Source: Paragonimus skrjabini miyazakii (lineage: Eukaryota; Platyhelminthes; Trematoda; Plagiorchiida; Troglotrematidae). Taken from it: 64,000 nt of DNA. How positions within the stretch are numbered: position 1 is the first letter of the stretch; every line of letters starts with the position of its first letter. A program made the position numbers and the translations under genes. Shown here piece after piece: positions 32,850-42,339 of this stretch. The notes under the pieces were generated by a model, which worked only from the letters and a program-made list of their open reading frames with translations, was not told the origin of the DNA and ran no database searches. The stretch spans positions 323,549-387,548 of the forward strand of contig JTDE01000108.1 in assembly GCA_014338405.1 (NCBI GenBank). The letters are read 5' to 3'.

Positions 32850-34105
32850 ACTGTTGACGGTTTATTCCCATAGTACACCCCAGGATAGGGTTTACAGTGT
32901 TGCACCTGCAGTAGCCAATCTTTTCCACGGATACCTGGAAACACAAGCGACCAGTGAATTTATCTGCCCTCCACGAATTTGGTGGCGATATGTAGATGAC
33001 ACATTCGTAATCATGAAACGGAGCGCTCGGGACTAATTCCTACAGTTTCTTAACTCAAAATGCAATGACATTGTATTCACATTGGAAACTGAAACCGATG
33101 AACGTTCACTTAGTTTTCTAGATTGCCTAGTGAAAGTTGATGAGCACCAGAGATTCCAGGTTTCTGTGTACCGAAAACCAACTCATTCTGGTCGGTATCT
33201 CAACGTCAACTCGTCGCATTCAGTTGGCATGAAGAGAACAGTCATCAAATCAGTCATCAATAGAGCTACTAAAATTTGACCTACTGAACTCTCCAAAACA
33301 ACAGAACTTTCTCGAATTAAAGAAATGCTAGCCGCCAATCAATATCCAAACGCGTTTGTTCAGAACACAATTATGCGCATGTCAACTAAGGAGGAGACCA
33401 AAACGATCAAAACTTTCAAGTCTACTGTGTAAATACCGTATCGTGAACAAACATCTGAAAGAATTCGCTACATCCTGTCTGAATACGATGTACGAACGAC
33501 TGGTGATGCATCCTAAAGATCCAGTTTCTATGAGCGACCAGACAGACTGTGTTTACGAAATTACATGCGGTGATTGCAGTGCCAACTACATTGGGGAGAC
33601 AAGCAGACAATTGAAAGTACGTGTTGCCGAGCACGAGGTTTCCTCCTAAGGACGCATATCAACTTCAGAAGCTAGAAAAGGATTCGGCCATCGCACTACA
33701 GAGAATCAGAGAATCACAACGTAGGTTTTGATCAAGCGCGAGTGATTCACGGAGGTCTGCCTTCCCATGCGGAGCGCTGCTGCGCTAAGGCTCTCACCAT
33801 TTACACACAACACGTTTGTGTTAATCGCAATGATAGCAAACCCCTGTCCGCAGTGTGGCGTGGATGGATAAACAACACCAGACGCAGACGAACCTTATCT
33901 ACATCAGTCTTACCACCACCTAATAAGCAAACGATTCGACCAACCAATTCAGTGGCAGCGCAGATTGACCTAACCACGGTAACTCCCACGTGACCTCTGT
34001 TTCTTTGTTTGTGTGATTCCTATTACAACACTCCTGAGGAAGGCCACCCGAGGTGGTTGAAACGTAGAGTATTACAACTTGCTCATAACGTTGTGTTATT
34101 CTCAA
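32850..34105 (+). pseudogene. Penelope-like element: RT palm, linker, GIY-YIG and 3' tail
   Basis: The recognisable part starts in the RT palm (VANLFHGYLETQ, then WWRYVDDTFVIMKR with the YVDD box at 32989-33000). It continues through SLSFLDCLVKVD and FQVSVYRKPTHSGRYLNVNS at 33082-33279. The linker follows, then the GIY-YIG domain (CVYEITCGDCSANYIGETSR, QLKVRVAEHE at 33541-33640). Several frame changes and stops break it. The 3' tail at 34024-34100 matches that of the copy at 44.7 kb and contains a hammerhead-like fold. The RT N-terminal half is missing, the usual 5' truncation. It is inserted in a non-LTR RT. Confidence 0.87.
34034..34073 (+). ncRNA. hammerhead-like motif in the Penelope 3' tail
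   Basis: CTGAGGA (34034-34040), then a seven-pair stem GGCCACC / GGTGGTT with a CGA loop (34042-34058), then GAAAC (34059-34063), and GTA at 34069-34071. CUGANGA + stem II + GAAA is the hammerhead core order, and Penelope-like elements are known to carry hammerheads in their terminal regions. Doubts: one extra base lies before stem II, and stem I next to the core is poorly paired, so activity is uncertain. Confidence 0.4.
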
Positions 34106-34109
34106 TCCA

Positions 34110-34330
34110 CTTATCAATTTACAGTGAAATGTTTGACAGTATCAGCGTAAAAAGTGGCGTACGACAAGGCTGTTCACGTCCCCCATTTTTTGTTTACTGT
34201 TGCTACTACCGAATTAATGGAAGATTACCTGTGACATTCACAAAATGTTGAAGTGGAACTGTCATCTGATTGAAGACAGTGATTCTGAAAATGATGACGG
34301 CAAGATGTCTGTCAGAATTTAAGCAGCACA
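34110..34330 (+). pseudogene. non-LTR RT, right part (after the Penelope insertion)
   Basis: The plus strand reads SEMFDSISVKSGVRQGC followed by a drifted PLSPFLF-type block (RPPFFVYCC) and RINGRLPVTF. GVRQGC is the characteristic block between the two catalytic boxes of jockey/RTE RTs and follows the region seen at 32600-32835. The two parts are therefore read as one RT copy split by the Penelope element. The downstream YADD region is not found. Confidence 0.65.
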
Positions 34331-34761
34331 GACAATTATATATTATATAGCGCTCTGTCAAATAATTTGGAATTCTCCTGGTAGTCTTAAAACGCAGTGT
34401 TCCTGCAAGTTGGTTTTGATTAGGTAGAGTTAGTGTTGGATGGTGAAGTTATGGGGATTGCTGACCAGTTTGAATCGACAGCATCGGAGATGTATGGAAC
34501 AAAATAGAATCTCTTACCCGAAATCGCGTTGGCAGTATTTGGAAACTGAAGGCGTCACTAGCGTCTCTGAAGCTAAAAGAATGTGTATACAAGGTGATTG
34601 TGAAAGTTTTGTTGTCTTAAGTCTGTGAAGTTTGGCAACTTAGGGTAGGAGGTATAAAACAACACCGGTTGGATTGAGTTGGAAACTGAGTGAGCATCCG
34701 TAATTTCAGGGGAACTTGTGCGCAATTGGTAATGTGTTTTAGTGGCAACTTTTCACACGTC
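34331..34761. other. no recognisable gene
   Basis: No motif was recognised between the RT relic and the LTR starting at 34767. Confidence 0.4.
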
Positions 34762-34766
34762 ATACA

Positions 34767-35218
34767 TGTTAAGGCGCCCACCCTGTTACCGTCCCAAGGC
34801 GCCTCCGTCGTGAGAAAGGAAAAAACGATGGACTTTGTCCTAGTTTACGGACCTGCTCAGGGCGGCCGAGACTGTGGCCTTGGACTTTTTACTCCGTTGT
34901 GCCCATTAGTGACCCTAACCATTTTTTCCGATAAACGTCCTTCTCTTTTTATTATTCGGGAATGTTCTTATGGCCACTGCGCACCCTATAAGTACTTTGT
35001 CCTTGTCGCCTTGGTCGCACACGTTTTGGGGCGGAACAAAGCTCTTTTTTTGGTACGAGTCTTTTGGCTTGTTTCGGGAGCGAATACGGGAACAGTCGCA
35101 GTACTTTTAGGGACCGAGATTTTCGTGTGAATTATTAACGGGAGGAGAATCCGAATTCTGCCAAGCACATTGCGATAGCAAGGACGAACCAGCGTATTGT
35201 TTAGGAGGGTTTACAACA
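34767..35218 (+). repeat. solo LTR, family 2
   Basis: A 452-bp LTR, TGTTAAGGCGCCCACC...GGGTTTACAACA, with TGTT/AACA ends. It is homologous to the minus-strand copy at 61877-62300. Flanks are ATACA (34762-34766) and ATACC (35219-35223), a 5-bp target duplication with one mismatch. A 146-codon open frame (34690-35130) runs through it but is not kept in the other copy. Shared blocks include CCGTCCCAAGG, GCGCCTCCGTCGTGAGA, TTGTCGCC, GGGACCGAGATTTTCGTGTG and GAATTATTA. There is no adjacent internal region, so it is solo. Confidence 0.85.
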
Positions 35219-35223
35219 ATACC

Positions 35224-36125
35224 TTAGCTTCTTCAAGCTAACTGAAACAATTACAAATTTGTTGGTATGTAAGGCAGGCTAGGTGTGAATAAATATAACT
35301 TAGACAAGGTCAAGTGTACATGAACAGGTGTAAATACTGGGTTATAATTACTGATTGCAGTAGGGGACGAATTAACAACTAGACAAAAGACATCGGTACG
35401 GTCTACCAGATTGGGCGGTCAAATGGTCAACTGTTTTGCAGAAAGTAGCTAGAGGAAACATAATTTTGACGTTAGTGTAAAAATTTCTCACCGGAAGTGG
35501 CTTGCCAGACCATCTACCGTTGGCTTTGTTGTCAATCCAGAGCAGTCAAATTTCGTAGTCTGGCTACCGCGGAATAATCGGAATTTGATTACGCAATCCA
35601 CACTTCTACGCTCAGAAATGTGTTCAGGCTCTACGGTTACCATGGCCACTCGTTACGGACAAGATACCTCCAGAGGTCAATCTTGTCAACTAATGGTGCT
35701 CCAGTTTATTACGGCATGACCTATTTATGTGATGGTTTGCTTTTCATTTTGCTCGCTTGACAACCCCAACAATAGAAAATATTACACAATTGACCCGATG
35801 ATGAACAACCGGGAACAGACTTTTCGCCCAAACACCTTCTAACAAAATGTCACCCGATAAAGCACGATCTTTATTACCCAACTCGCACGTTCCCATGAAA
35901 TGCGTGTGCTTGCATTCATGAAAACACCATCTTCCACATTGGGTGTATCGTTCCTCGTAATTTTTCTGGAACCTGCATGAAACGATGTTGTTTCTTTCGC
36001 GCGATCACTGAAGCATGAGTCCGAAGATAGGGTAACTTTCTGATGGTTACAAACATTGACAACAGTGTTCGTAGCTCAAGTTGAGGACGTAAGTAGTGGA
36101 ATATTCGTCAAGCTTGGCATTTTAG
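35224..36125. other. no recognisable gene
   Basis: No domain, RNA or shared repeat was recognised. Confidence 0.4.
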
Positions 36126-36159
36126 TTGCAAACGTTTCACAATCAAACGAGATGCATCC

Positions 36160-36790
36160 TTGGCATACAGGTGTTTTGGAACTCTGAAGAAAAGAAGAAA
36201 ATTGCCTGTGCTAAATATTTCTTCGCAACGGATGCCCACAGAATTTCATCGGACGGAATTTGTTGCCGAAAGAAAGAGATTCAAGCCTTACAGAGTTATC
36301 AGCGAAATGAATTGCACTGACCTACATCAAAACCGTATCAGAAATGACCACAAGACTGCTGAGATTACGCGGCAGGAGGCCAGTGCACAAACCAAGGGCA
36401 ACATTACGAAAAGTGCTGTCAAAACCGAAGGACACAACTTAAACCCGTCAGTAGATAAAACGCTATATATAAAATGCAATGACTGCGGCCAACATTACGT
36501 CGGCCAAACCAGGCGGAACTTGTTAACACGGATTCATGAACACGAATTGACCATCCGCAGAAACGATCATTTTTCTCTCATCTCCATTCACGAGGATCAA
36601 ACTGGACACACGTTCAACCTTATCACCACAAACGAGCTTACTCAGACAAACTCGAGACATGCAAGATAATTTCTCGAGGCTCGGTACTTATCAACCGGGT
36701 AATAAGCAAATACAACGAGCTGGGCAATATATATGACCCAGTGTGAACCAACGTCTTCAGGAGCGGCGTCGAGCTCAAATGCCGGTAAAC
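36160..36790 (+). pseudogene. Penelope-like element: GIY-YIG endonuclease end
   Basis: The continuous frame 36160-36669 ends in a GIY-YIG domain: LYIKCNDCGQHYVGQTRRNL, LTRIHEHELTIRR and IHEDQTGHTFNL. After a stop it goes on as FLEARYLSTG, the FLEAW-like C-terminal block of the family. The part before the domain (RKRFKPYRVISEMNCTDL and on) is linker-like. The upstream RT is absent. A 3' region with a hammerhead-like fold follows at 37156-37201. The lineage differs from the 22-kb and 33-kb copies (HYVGQTRR against GYVGRTTR and NYIGETSR). Confidence 0.82.
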
Positions 36791-37150
36791 CTTAATGGGG
36801 TAACTTGATCGGATCGGGCTGGTAATCAAAACGGGACAATGGATAATCAATCAAATGGGATTCCATAAGTGAACAAGTGATCCACCCAGTCAAAGAACAT
36901 GGACCAACCAAGCAGATTCGGTGTCAAATAGCCACAGCAACAGGAAGTAGCCAATCATACCGTAGATCAAAGGTTCAAAAGGTGTAGGAAATAAACAAAC
37001 GGATCTTAGGTCAAAGCTGAAACGCAGCAAAACCAACCATTGGGAATTCGGGTCAGCATGAAGCAACCAATCTAACTTCTGGTCATATGGTCAACTCTTT
37101 CCGACATTCATCACACGCATCAAACCCCACGCTCAAACTTATACGCCAAG
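36791..37150. other. probable 3' untranslated region of the Penelope copy
   Basis: No coding homology. It is the stretch between the GIY-YIG end and the hammerhead-like motif, so 3' non-coding sequence of the same element is likely. Confidence 0.35.
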
Positions 37151-37155
37151 TCATT

Positions 37156-37201
37156 TACGCACTGATGGTGTCACCTCGTTTGGTGACGAAACGCCTGCGT
37201 A
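37156..37201 (+). ncRNA. hammerhead-like fold downstream of the Penelope GIY-YIG
   Basis: TACGCA (37156-37161) pairs perfectly with TGCGTA (37196-37201). Inside lie CTGATGG (37162-37168), a six-pair stem GTCACC / GGTGAC with loop TCGTTT (37170-37187), and GAAA (37188-37191). This is the hammerhead order with one core change (CTGATGG for CTGATGA). An alternative reading uses ACGC/GCGT as a short stem III and a GTA cleavage site. Activity is unproven. Confidence 0.45.
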
Positions 37202-37639
37202 GAATCAAATGAACCAAAAATGTCTGATTAAGAATTACGTAACAAGTAAACAAGGAGTATATTTTCGACACGCGAGAGAGCGAACAGTAAGATGAAACAG
37301 ATAACACCGCGAAACGACAAGCGAACACCCAGCGGAATTCGTACGTTTATGTGAGTGGGGTACACTTCGGTATCCATACACGTTCGACCTAACGTTTAAG
37401 CACGTACAAGGGCTGGAAACAAAGAATGCAAATGGCAGTCGTGACTCTAATATAGTTCGCAATAAACAAATGGGGTCCCTACACCTGCAGACTCAAAGCC
37501 AAGTTCGGTGAACATCTCAATATGCGGATATAATGGCTTCTAGTTCATTCATGACCAATTTTATCACTCCTAATCGCGCGGTGACGCGACTTGTAGCGTG
37601 CGGTCGAAACCAGCAAGTGCGCACAGGTTGAATTTGAAT

Positions 37640-37880
37640 TGCTTAACGGGGCGTGCTGCTGTGTTGTCGGCGCCGTTCGTTTGTCTAAGTCGTATGCATG
37701 GCTTACTGGGTCTTTGGCTCATGCTTGTTTCGTGTTGCTTCATTTTACAGGACTGTTGTCGGAACCCCTAATTCGGAAGAACACTGTCTCCTGGTGTCTC
37801 CACGTGGCTTTATACTTGGTCCACAGGCGTAACGGAGAGCCAGAGTAAAGACGGCCGACTTGCATGTTACAGACTAATTT
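37640..37880 (+). repeat. family C interspersed repeat, copy 3
   Basis: Shares GTGCTGCTGTGTTGTCGGCG, GCATGGCTTACTGGGTCTTT and CGGAAGAACACTGTC with the copies at 1465-1725 and 5885-6105, in the same order and strand. It is closest to copy 1. Confidence 0.6.
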
Positions 37881-39105
37881 GATGAGGAACTGTGGTGAAA
37901 GCCTGCTCGGGTCACCACCAGTTCAAAACTCGACACAAAAGTTTCTAGCAATGGATCGAATCAGTGATGCTTCGAGAAAGAACGTACTTATTGGGCAAAC
38001 AGTTTCAATATTGTATCTTCCGCCATTCGTGAGGCTCTCTGTTGGAACAGTCAGGTTGCAGCATGCGACGTTACATGCGTTAGTGATGTCAACCAATGGT
38101 AGATTCCGATTTCTTCATTACGGATGAATCCATGTTCTAATGCCCCCCCCCCAAATAAACTTTCCGGTGTGTAACCACTCCAACGTCTTCTACTTAGTAA
38201 CTGTGTTGAAAGTTTGAATTCAAGTAAGATTTTTTGAGCCACTTGAAATTCTTAATTCCGATTATCACAAGGATTCCTTTCTTATTCTACTCAATCCAGT
38301 TCTAATTTTTCCACACCCCAACACCCTAAACGGATAATTTACCTGACAATCTTTCTCATTGGATGAAACACAATGTTTTTGCACTCGTTTATGTGACTGC
38401 AGCTATACCACTATAGATAATATTTGTTCTCTACATATCCAGAAGATTTTGCCCGTTAACCTTCAGTTGAACAAGAAATGCATGAAAGTTTAGCCAATTT
38501 TTACGTATGTGTCCAGTTTTTAGTGTTGCAAACCACTGCGAGTAATTTCGCAGTTAGGTATCTCATTAAGTGGAGTTCCCAGTGGGAAGCATTCTTACGG
38601 AGTAATAAATTGTATGCGAAAAATTCAATTCTCAGTCCAGTGCCAAAAAAATGAGATGTGAAATGTCGTGGAAAGCACACTGACAAAAGTTAGATGTTTG
38701 ATGGTATTAAGTTGCCAATCTTCCAGACACTGAAGGTGTATTTTTAAATTTATTGATAATTAGCCCCAAAGTTTCATCAGTTATTATTGCAAATATGCAA
38801 CGCGCGAGATGTTATAATTATGTACAGTAAATGTCGGTCAGCCCACGAGTACACGTCTTTCTTATGGTTAAAAATCCAAATGATTTGCCCAAGACATACT
38901 GTTAAGAAGTGCTTCTCCTAACAAAGTAGCCAGGACGCACCCGGCCATATCAATTGATCGACTCAATTCGGATGGTATGATCTTGGGTGGTGGTATGGTT
39001 CCATTCAGCCAGTAAGACAGCAGCCGTGCGGTCGAACAGTTGTGTGTTATCTGAACTGTTTCTTCACGTCTGCTTTCTGACGTCCCTGTAACATGATTTG
39101 TTCTA
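37881..39105. other. no recognisable gene; C10 run at 38143-38152
   Basis: No coding homology was recognised. A ten-base C run lies at 38143-38152 in AT-rich sequence. Confidence 0.4.
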
Positions 39106-39109
39106 ACGC

Positions 39110-39230
39110 CCTGACTGTCATATTTAACCGTTCCATTTGATCTGCTCTGTGCTTGACTGTCATGTATAATCGTCTCATTTGGTTTGCTTTACGTCTTGTC
39201 GGTCATACATAGTAATCCTTCTGTCCTTTG
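39110..39230. repeat. imperfect tandem repeat, about 42-bp period, 3 units
   Basis: Three consecutive units share TGACTGTCAT-AT-TAA followed by CC(A/G)TTTG(A/G)T(C/T)TGCT. The TGTCA or GGTCA word ends at 39120, 39162 and 39205, so the period is 42-43 bp. The third unit is the most diverged. Just downstream an AATAAACAGTG (about 39272) could be a polyadenylation signal, so this may be a retrotransposon terminal region. Confidence 0.65.
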
Positions 39231-39965
39231 AAGTTAGAGTCTCTGTAGCCTAATTTTGACTCGTCTTTCCAATAAACAGTGTTGCCGTGTCTCTTCTTCT
39301 TTTTCTTCTCGGTTTTGGACCAAATGATTAAGCGCATAATAAGAGGGATGATGCAACAAACACATTATTCATCAGGCTGTCGAAATCTTTTTTGTATGCA
39401 GCTGAACCTCAGGAATAGCTTCAACATCGATACTTTCGAACCGTAAACAGAACGGATATGGGAAAACATACTGTGCGTTGTGCTCACTGTCAACTTTCAT
39501 TAAATGGTGGTTTTTCGTGAGGTGAGGTTTTTACAGCAATATTCGTCAACTTAACAGAAATTCTAACCGCAAAAGATACGCATTTCAAAAATGCATATTG
39601 AACTGTATACAGTAGTGTGTGTGATGTACATTTGTACAAAATGTATTTATACAGTTCAATATGTGCAACTCAAATTAAACTTGGGTTTTGCTGTTGCGTA
39701 CCCGTACGCGGTAGTCTTGATGAGTTGAATTTTCATTATTTCGTTGGTTTGCCTAATTTTAACAACGTACTCCACCATCTGTTCCCGGATATGCGCTCGA
39801 AGTAATCTCGGTAATATATGAGAGCGCAAACACTGGCGCATCTGAAATCCACTCAGTCAAACGTATGATATGAATTTCAATCCCCTTCACCTTCTAAATG
39901 CTATATTCATCGACAAATATGGCCACAATACTCTCCCTGGAATTCAAGGGATCATGCAAGAACCA
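39231..39965. other. no recognisable gene
   Basis: A pyrimidine-rich CTTCTTCTTTTTCTTCTC run at about 39292-39309 is the only notable feature. Confidence 0.4.
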
Positions 39966-39969
39966 TAGG

Positions 39970-40890
39970 CTAGAGTATAAATGGCTGAATACCCAGAAAT
40001 CCGTCGGCATTCAGTCAGACTGGCACGGTTTATTCGCAAAATGATCCTTCCCAAGGGTCATCGACTCAGAGACGTCTATGCCGTCATCCGTCAACCGGGT
40101 CAGAACATGTCTGTATTTCGGTGCACGCGTGCGCACAGTAGCTTGTACTGCATCGTTTGTGATACAAAAACCTTGATGTGCTGTTCAAATCTGTGCCATG
40201 TTTTTATCCGGGATATGTTGACTAGAACTCAGGTCTTTGAAGACAACCATGTAAATAAGCAAAAGGGGAGCATTCAGATGAAAACATATGCTCTCACAGA
40301 ATTGCGCATTGCACTGCTGACTAAGTAGGAGTGCTTAGGCAGTCGGGCACGAATATATGAGTATACCAAGGAACCGTAGTCATAGTTGCACCACTGTGAC
40401 CTTCCGCGTACGGAAGCAGAGCGCTAGAGAACGTGCTCTCAAGCAGGAGCACACCGATCTTCCAACGGTTGACCGTGACAACTGGCGTATTATCCCGTAT
40501 AATCAAAATACCCACACAACTTCTTCCAAGCTCTACGTAGTCTACAATATGTCTACTGCATTTATCGGTAATCGAAATATGTTGCAACTGACTTACTCAG
40601 TGCGCCCCCGGGTTAGGTGGGACCCCCCACAGCCAACTGAGGCGGACTGTTTAGCCACTGACTTTGAGTGCGGTCCAACACGAAAACTCTACACCCCGTT
40701 TCCCCACAGTTCTGGATTTTATGTCAGAGACTGCGGGTGGTGTTGCCCAGAAGAACAGGTCATAATGCTGAATCAGGGAGTAAATGTGTGTTCCCACCTG
40801 TCAGTCTGAGCCATTCGCGTAGACGCGAGTCAGTGTCCGTCGCAACATGTTATGTGTGCATGCAGCACCGGAGGGTCGGAACTCCAGAAC
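39970..40890 (+). repeat. family E unidentified repeat, 0.9-kb copy
   Basis: The second long copy of the repeat at 28385-29220, with the same block order. It keeps longer open stretches: 39981-40328 (RRHSVRLARFIRKM, YCIVCDTKT) and 40357-40809 (TVDRDNWRIIPY, FIGNRNMLQLTYS). Peptides partly match those of the other copy (TVDRDSWRII, GNRN, CIICGTET). That suggests an ancestral coding region with a CxxC motif, but I recognise no known protein family. It could be part of a transposon not represented by its diagnostic domain. Confidence 0.62.
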
Positions 40891-41340
40891 CGGTATGCTT
40901 TCAGCTTTGTTCAGCGGGGATTATTACACAGTGCGAACTCTTCTGACAAGCCACTGGCATATTACGTGCTGTGTTGACCAGAATAGAGTACATTCCTGGG
41001 TAAAAAGCTCATAGGAACGTGGCACTCTCGAATATCCAACTAGAATCGGCTGACACAAAATAGGCAATGTAAATCCCTGTCCTTGGTCTCAGAGTACCCA
41101 ACCTCGAAGACGCAATGAAGAGCTACAATCAACTGTATAGATGAGTTTACTCCACATAACACCGTACCATTTAAGAACGTTTCATCGCACAATCCACCTG
41201 TGCACTGATATAGCCACGCCCGTCAGAAGTGATATATGTTGAGGACGCCTGCAGCAGATCAATATGCTAACAACTGCCATAAGGATCAAAATGAAGAACT
41301 AACACAAAACTTATTATTCTGAAAAATTGTCACCAAAAGT
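40891..41340. other. no recognisable gene
   Basis: No motif or repeat was recognised. Confidence 0.4.
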
Positions 41341-41344
41341 CGAC

Positions 41345-41990
41345 CCACCAGCAGAGCTGTCACCTCCGAGTGGTTCGCAACAACCTCAGGTTCACACGTA
41401 TAAGAGTCCATCCGTTACAGACCGCCTGATAGAAAGTGCATCCTAACCGCGGCCCGGATGATAAGTCGGGCTAAGCTTGCCCGAAGAAACCGTGTTGATT
41501 ACCGCACCAATGACCTCACATTAGGCAAGACCTGAATCACCTGCTGTGACCGCAGAAGATGCTTGGCCTACGAGGTTGTTTATTGCATGAAAAACCGTAT
41601 TGGCTGTGCTAAAGCATTGGACCACAATGGCGTACACTAATTTGCATGACTGATGTGTATCCACACACAATAGGCGGTAGTACATTGTCGTTCTTCCTGG
41701 TGGCAAGTCTCCCATATTGCGTACATACTATTCCAATACTCGGTTCTGGTTCATCGCCTTCTTGGCGTTGAGGCTTGCTCTTTAGTTCCCATATGTGTGC
41801 ACTATACTAGTTAAAAACGAAGCTGCCTGTTATAAAGCAGTCATATATAAACACCCAGCCACATTCGTCCGTAAGTAATGCTCAGATTGCCCGATCGCTT
41901 CGAGAGGAAAACAGTAACTGTCCTGTTAACTTCAATCGATGACTTCTCGTCTGAGACTGCTCTCTAAGTTGAAATCAGAAATCATTTGCG
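41345..41990 (-). repeat. family B repeat interrupted by a family D insertion
   Basis: 41345-41537 reads the minus-strand 3'-to-middle part of family B (AAACCGTGTTGATTACCGC, ACCTCACATTAGGCA). 41853-41990 reads its 5' part (CATATATAAAC, GTAAGTAATGCTCAG, TGCCCGATCGC). The intact copies have these two parts adjoining. The intervening stretch is family D, so D inserted into an existing B copy. Confidence 0.6.
41545..41825 (-). repeat. family D (gag-like) repeat, second copy
   Basis: Homologous to 10450-10740. Shared blocks include GAGGTTGTTTAT, TTTGCATG, TGATGTGTA and TTCCAATA. The minus strand reads ETCHQEERQC and IHISHAN, comparable to CGKCHQSEQ and HIIHAN in the other copy. I read both as decayed Gypsy gag nucleocapsid-region sequence, with reservations. 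Confidence 0.5.
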
Positions 41991-42034
41991 TGTTGAGAAG
42001 TAGGGAAATTTCGTCTTATATACATGAACAACAC

Positions 42035-42215
42035 TCACATGCAGTCGCAATTGTCACAATCCTATAGACTTTTCAATCTACCCGGTTCGAAAGCGATATG
42101 TACTTCTGACACCATCTAGCAATAGCAAAAAATTCGAGTATAGTACTTCTCTTCGGAACTTGCTGAGTGGAAGGTCTGTGAGAATGCGACCGCTGTTAAC
42201 GGATGAGTGGAGTTT
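42035..42215. repeat. inverted pair of family B 3' fragments
   Basis: 42035-42110 is a minus-strand family B 3' part (GCAATTGTCACAATCC, AGACTTTTCAATC). 42115-42215 is a plus-strand copy of the same part (TTCGAGTATAGTACTTC, AATGCGACCGCTGT). They face away from a centre near 42112, giving an imperfect inverted repeat. Confidence 0.5.
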
Positions 42216-42339
42216 TACTTACGTAAAACTTAAACATCCAACTGCTCACCAGTAATCAATACATTAATGATTTTTATGATTTCAAGTCAGACAGAAGTCC
42301 CATTCATAGGGTGATTGATTGAGGTTACCAAGACGGTTG

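Noticed and set aside
34690..35130. 146-codon open frame as a gene
   Set aside because: It lies almost wholly inside a solo LTR; the second LTR copy does not keep the frame.
39110..39230. CRISPR-like array
   Set aside because: Repeats are imperfect and contiguous without unique spacers, and the sequence is eukaryotic.
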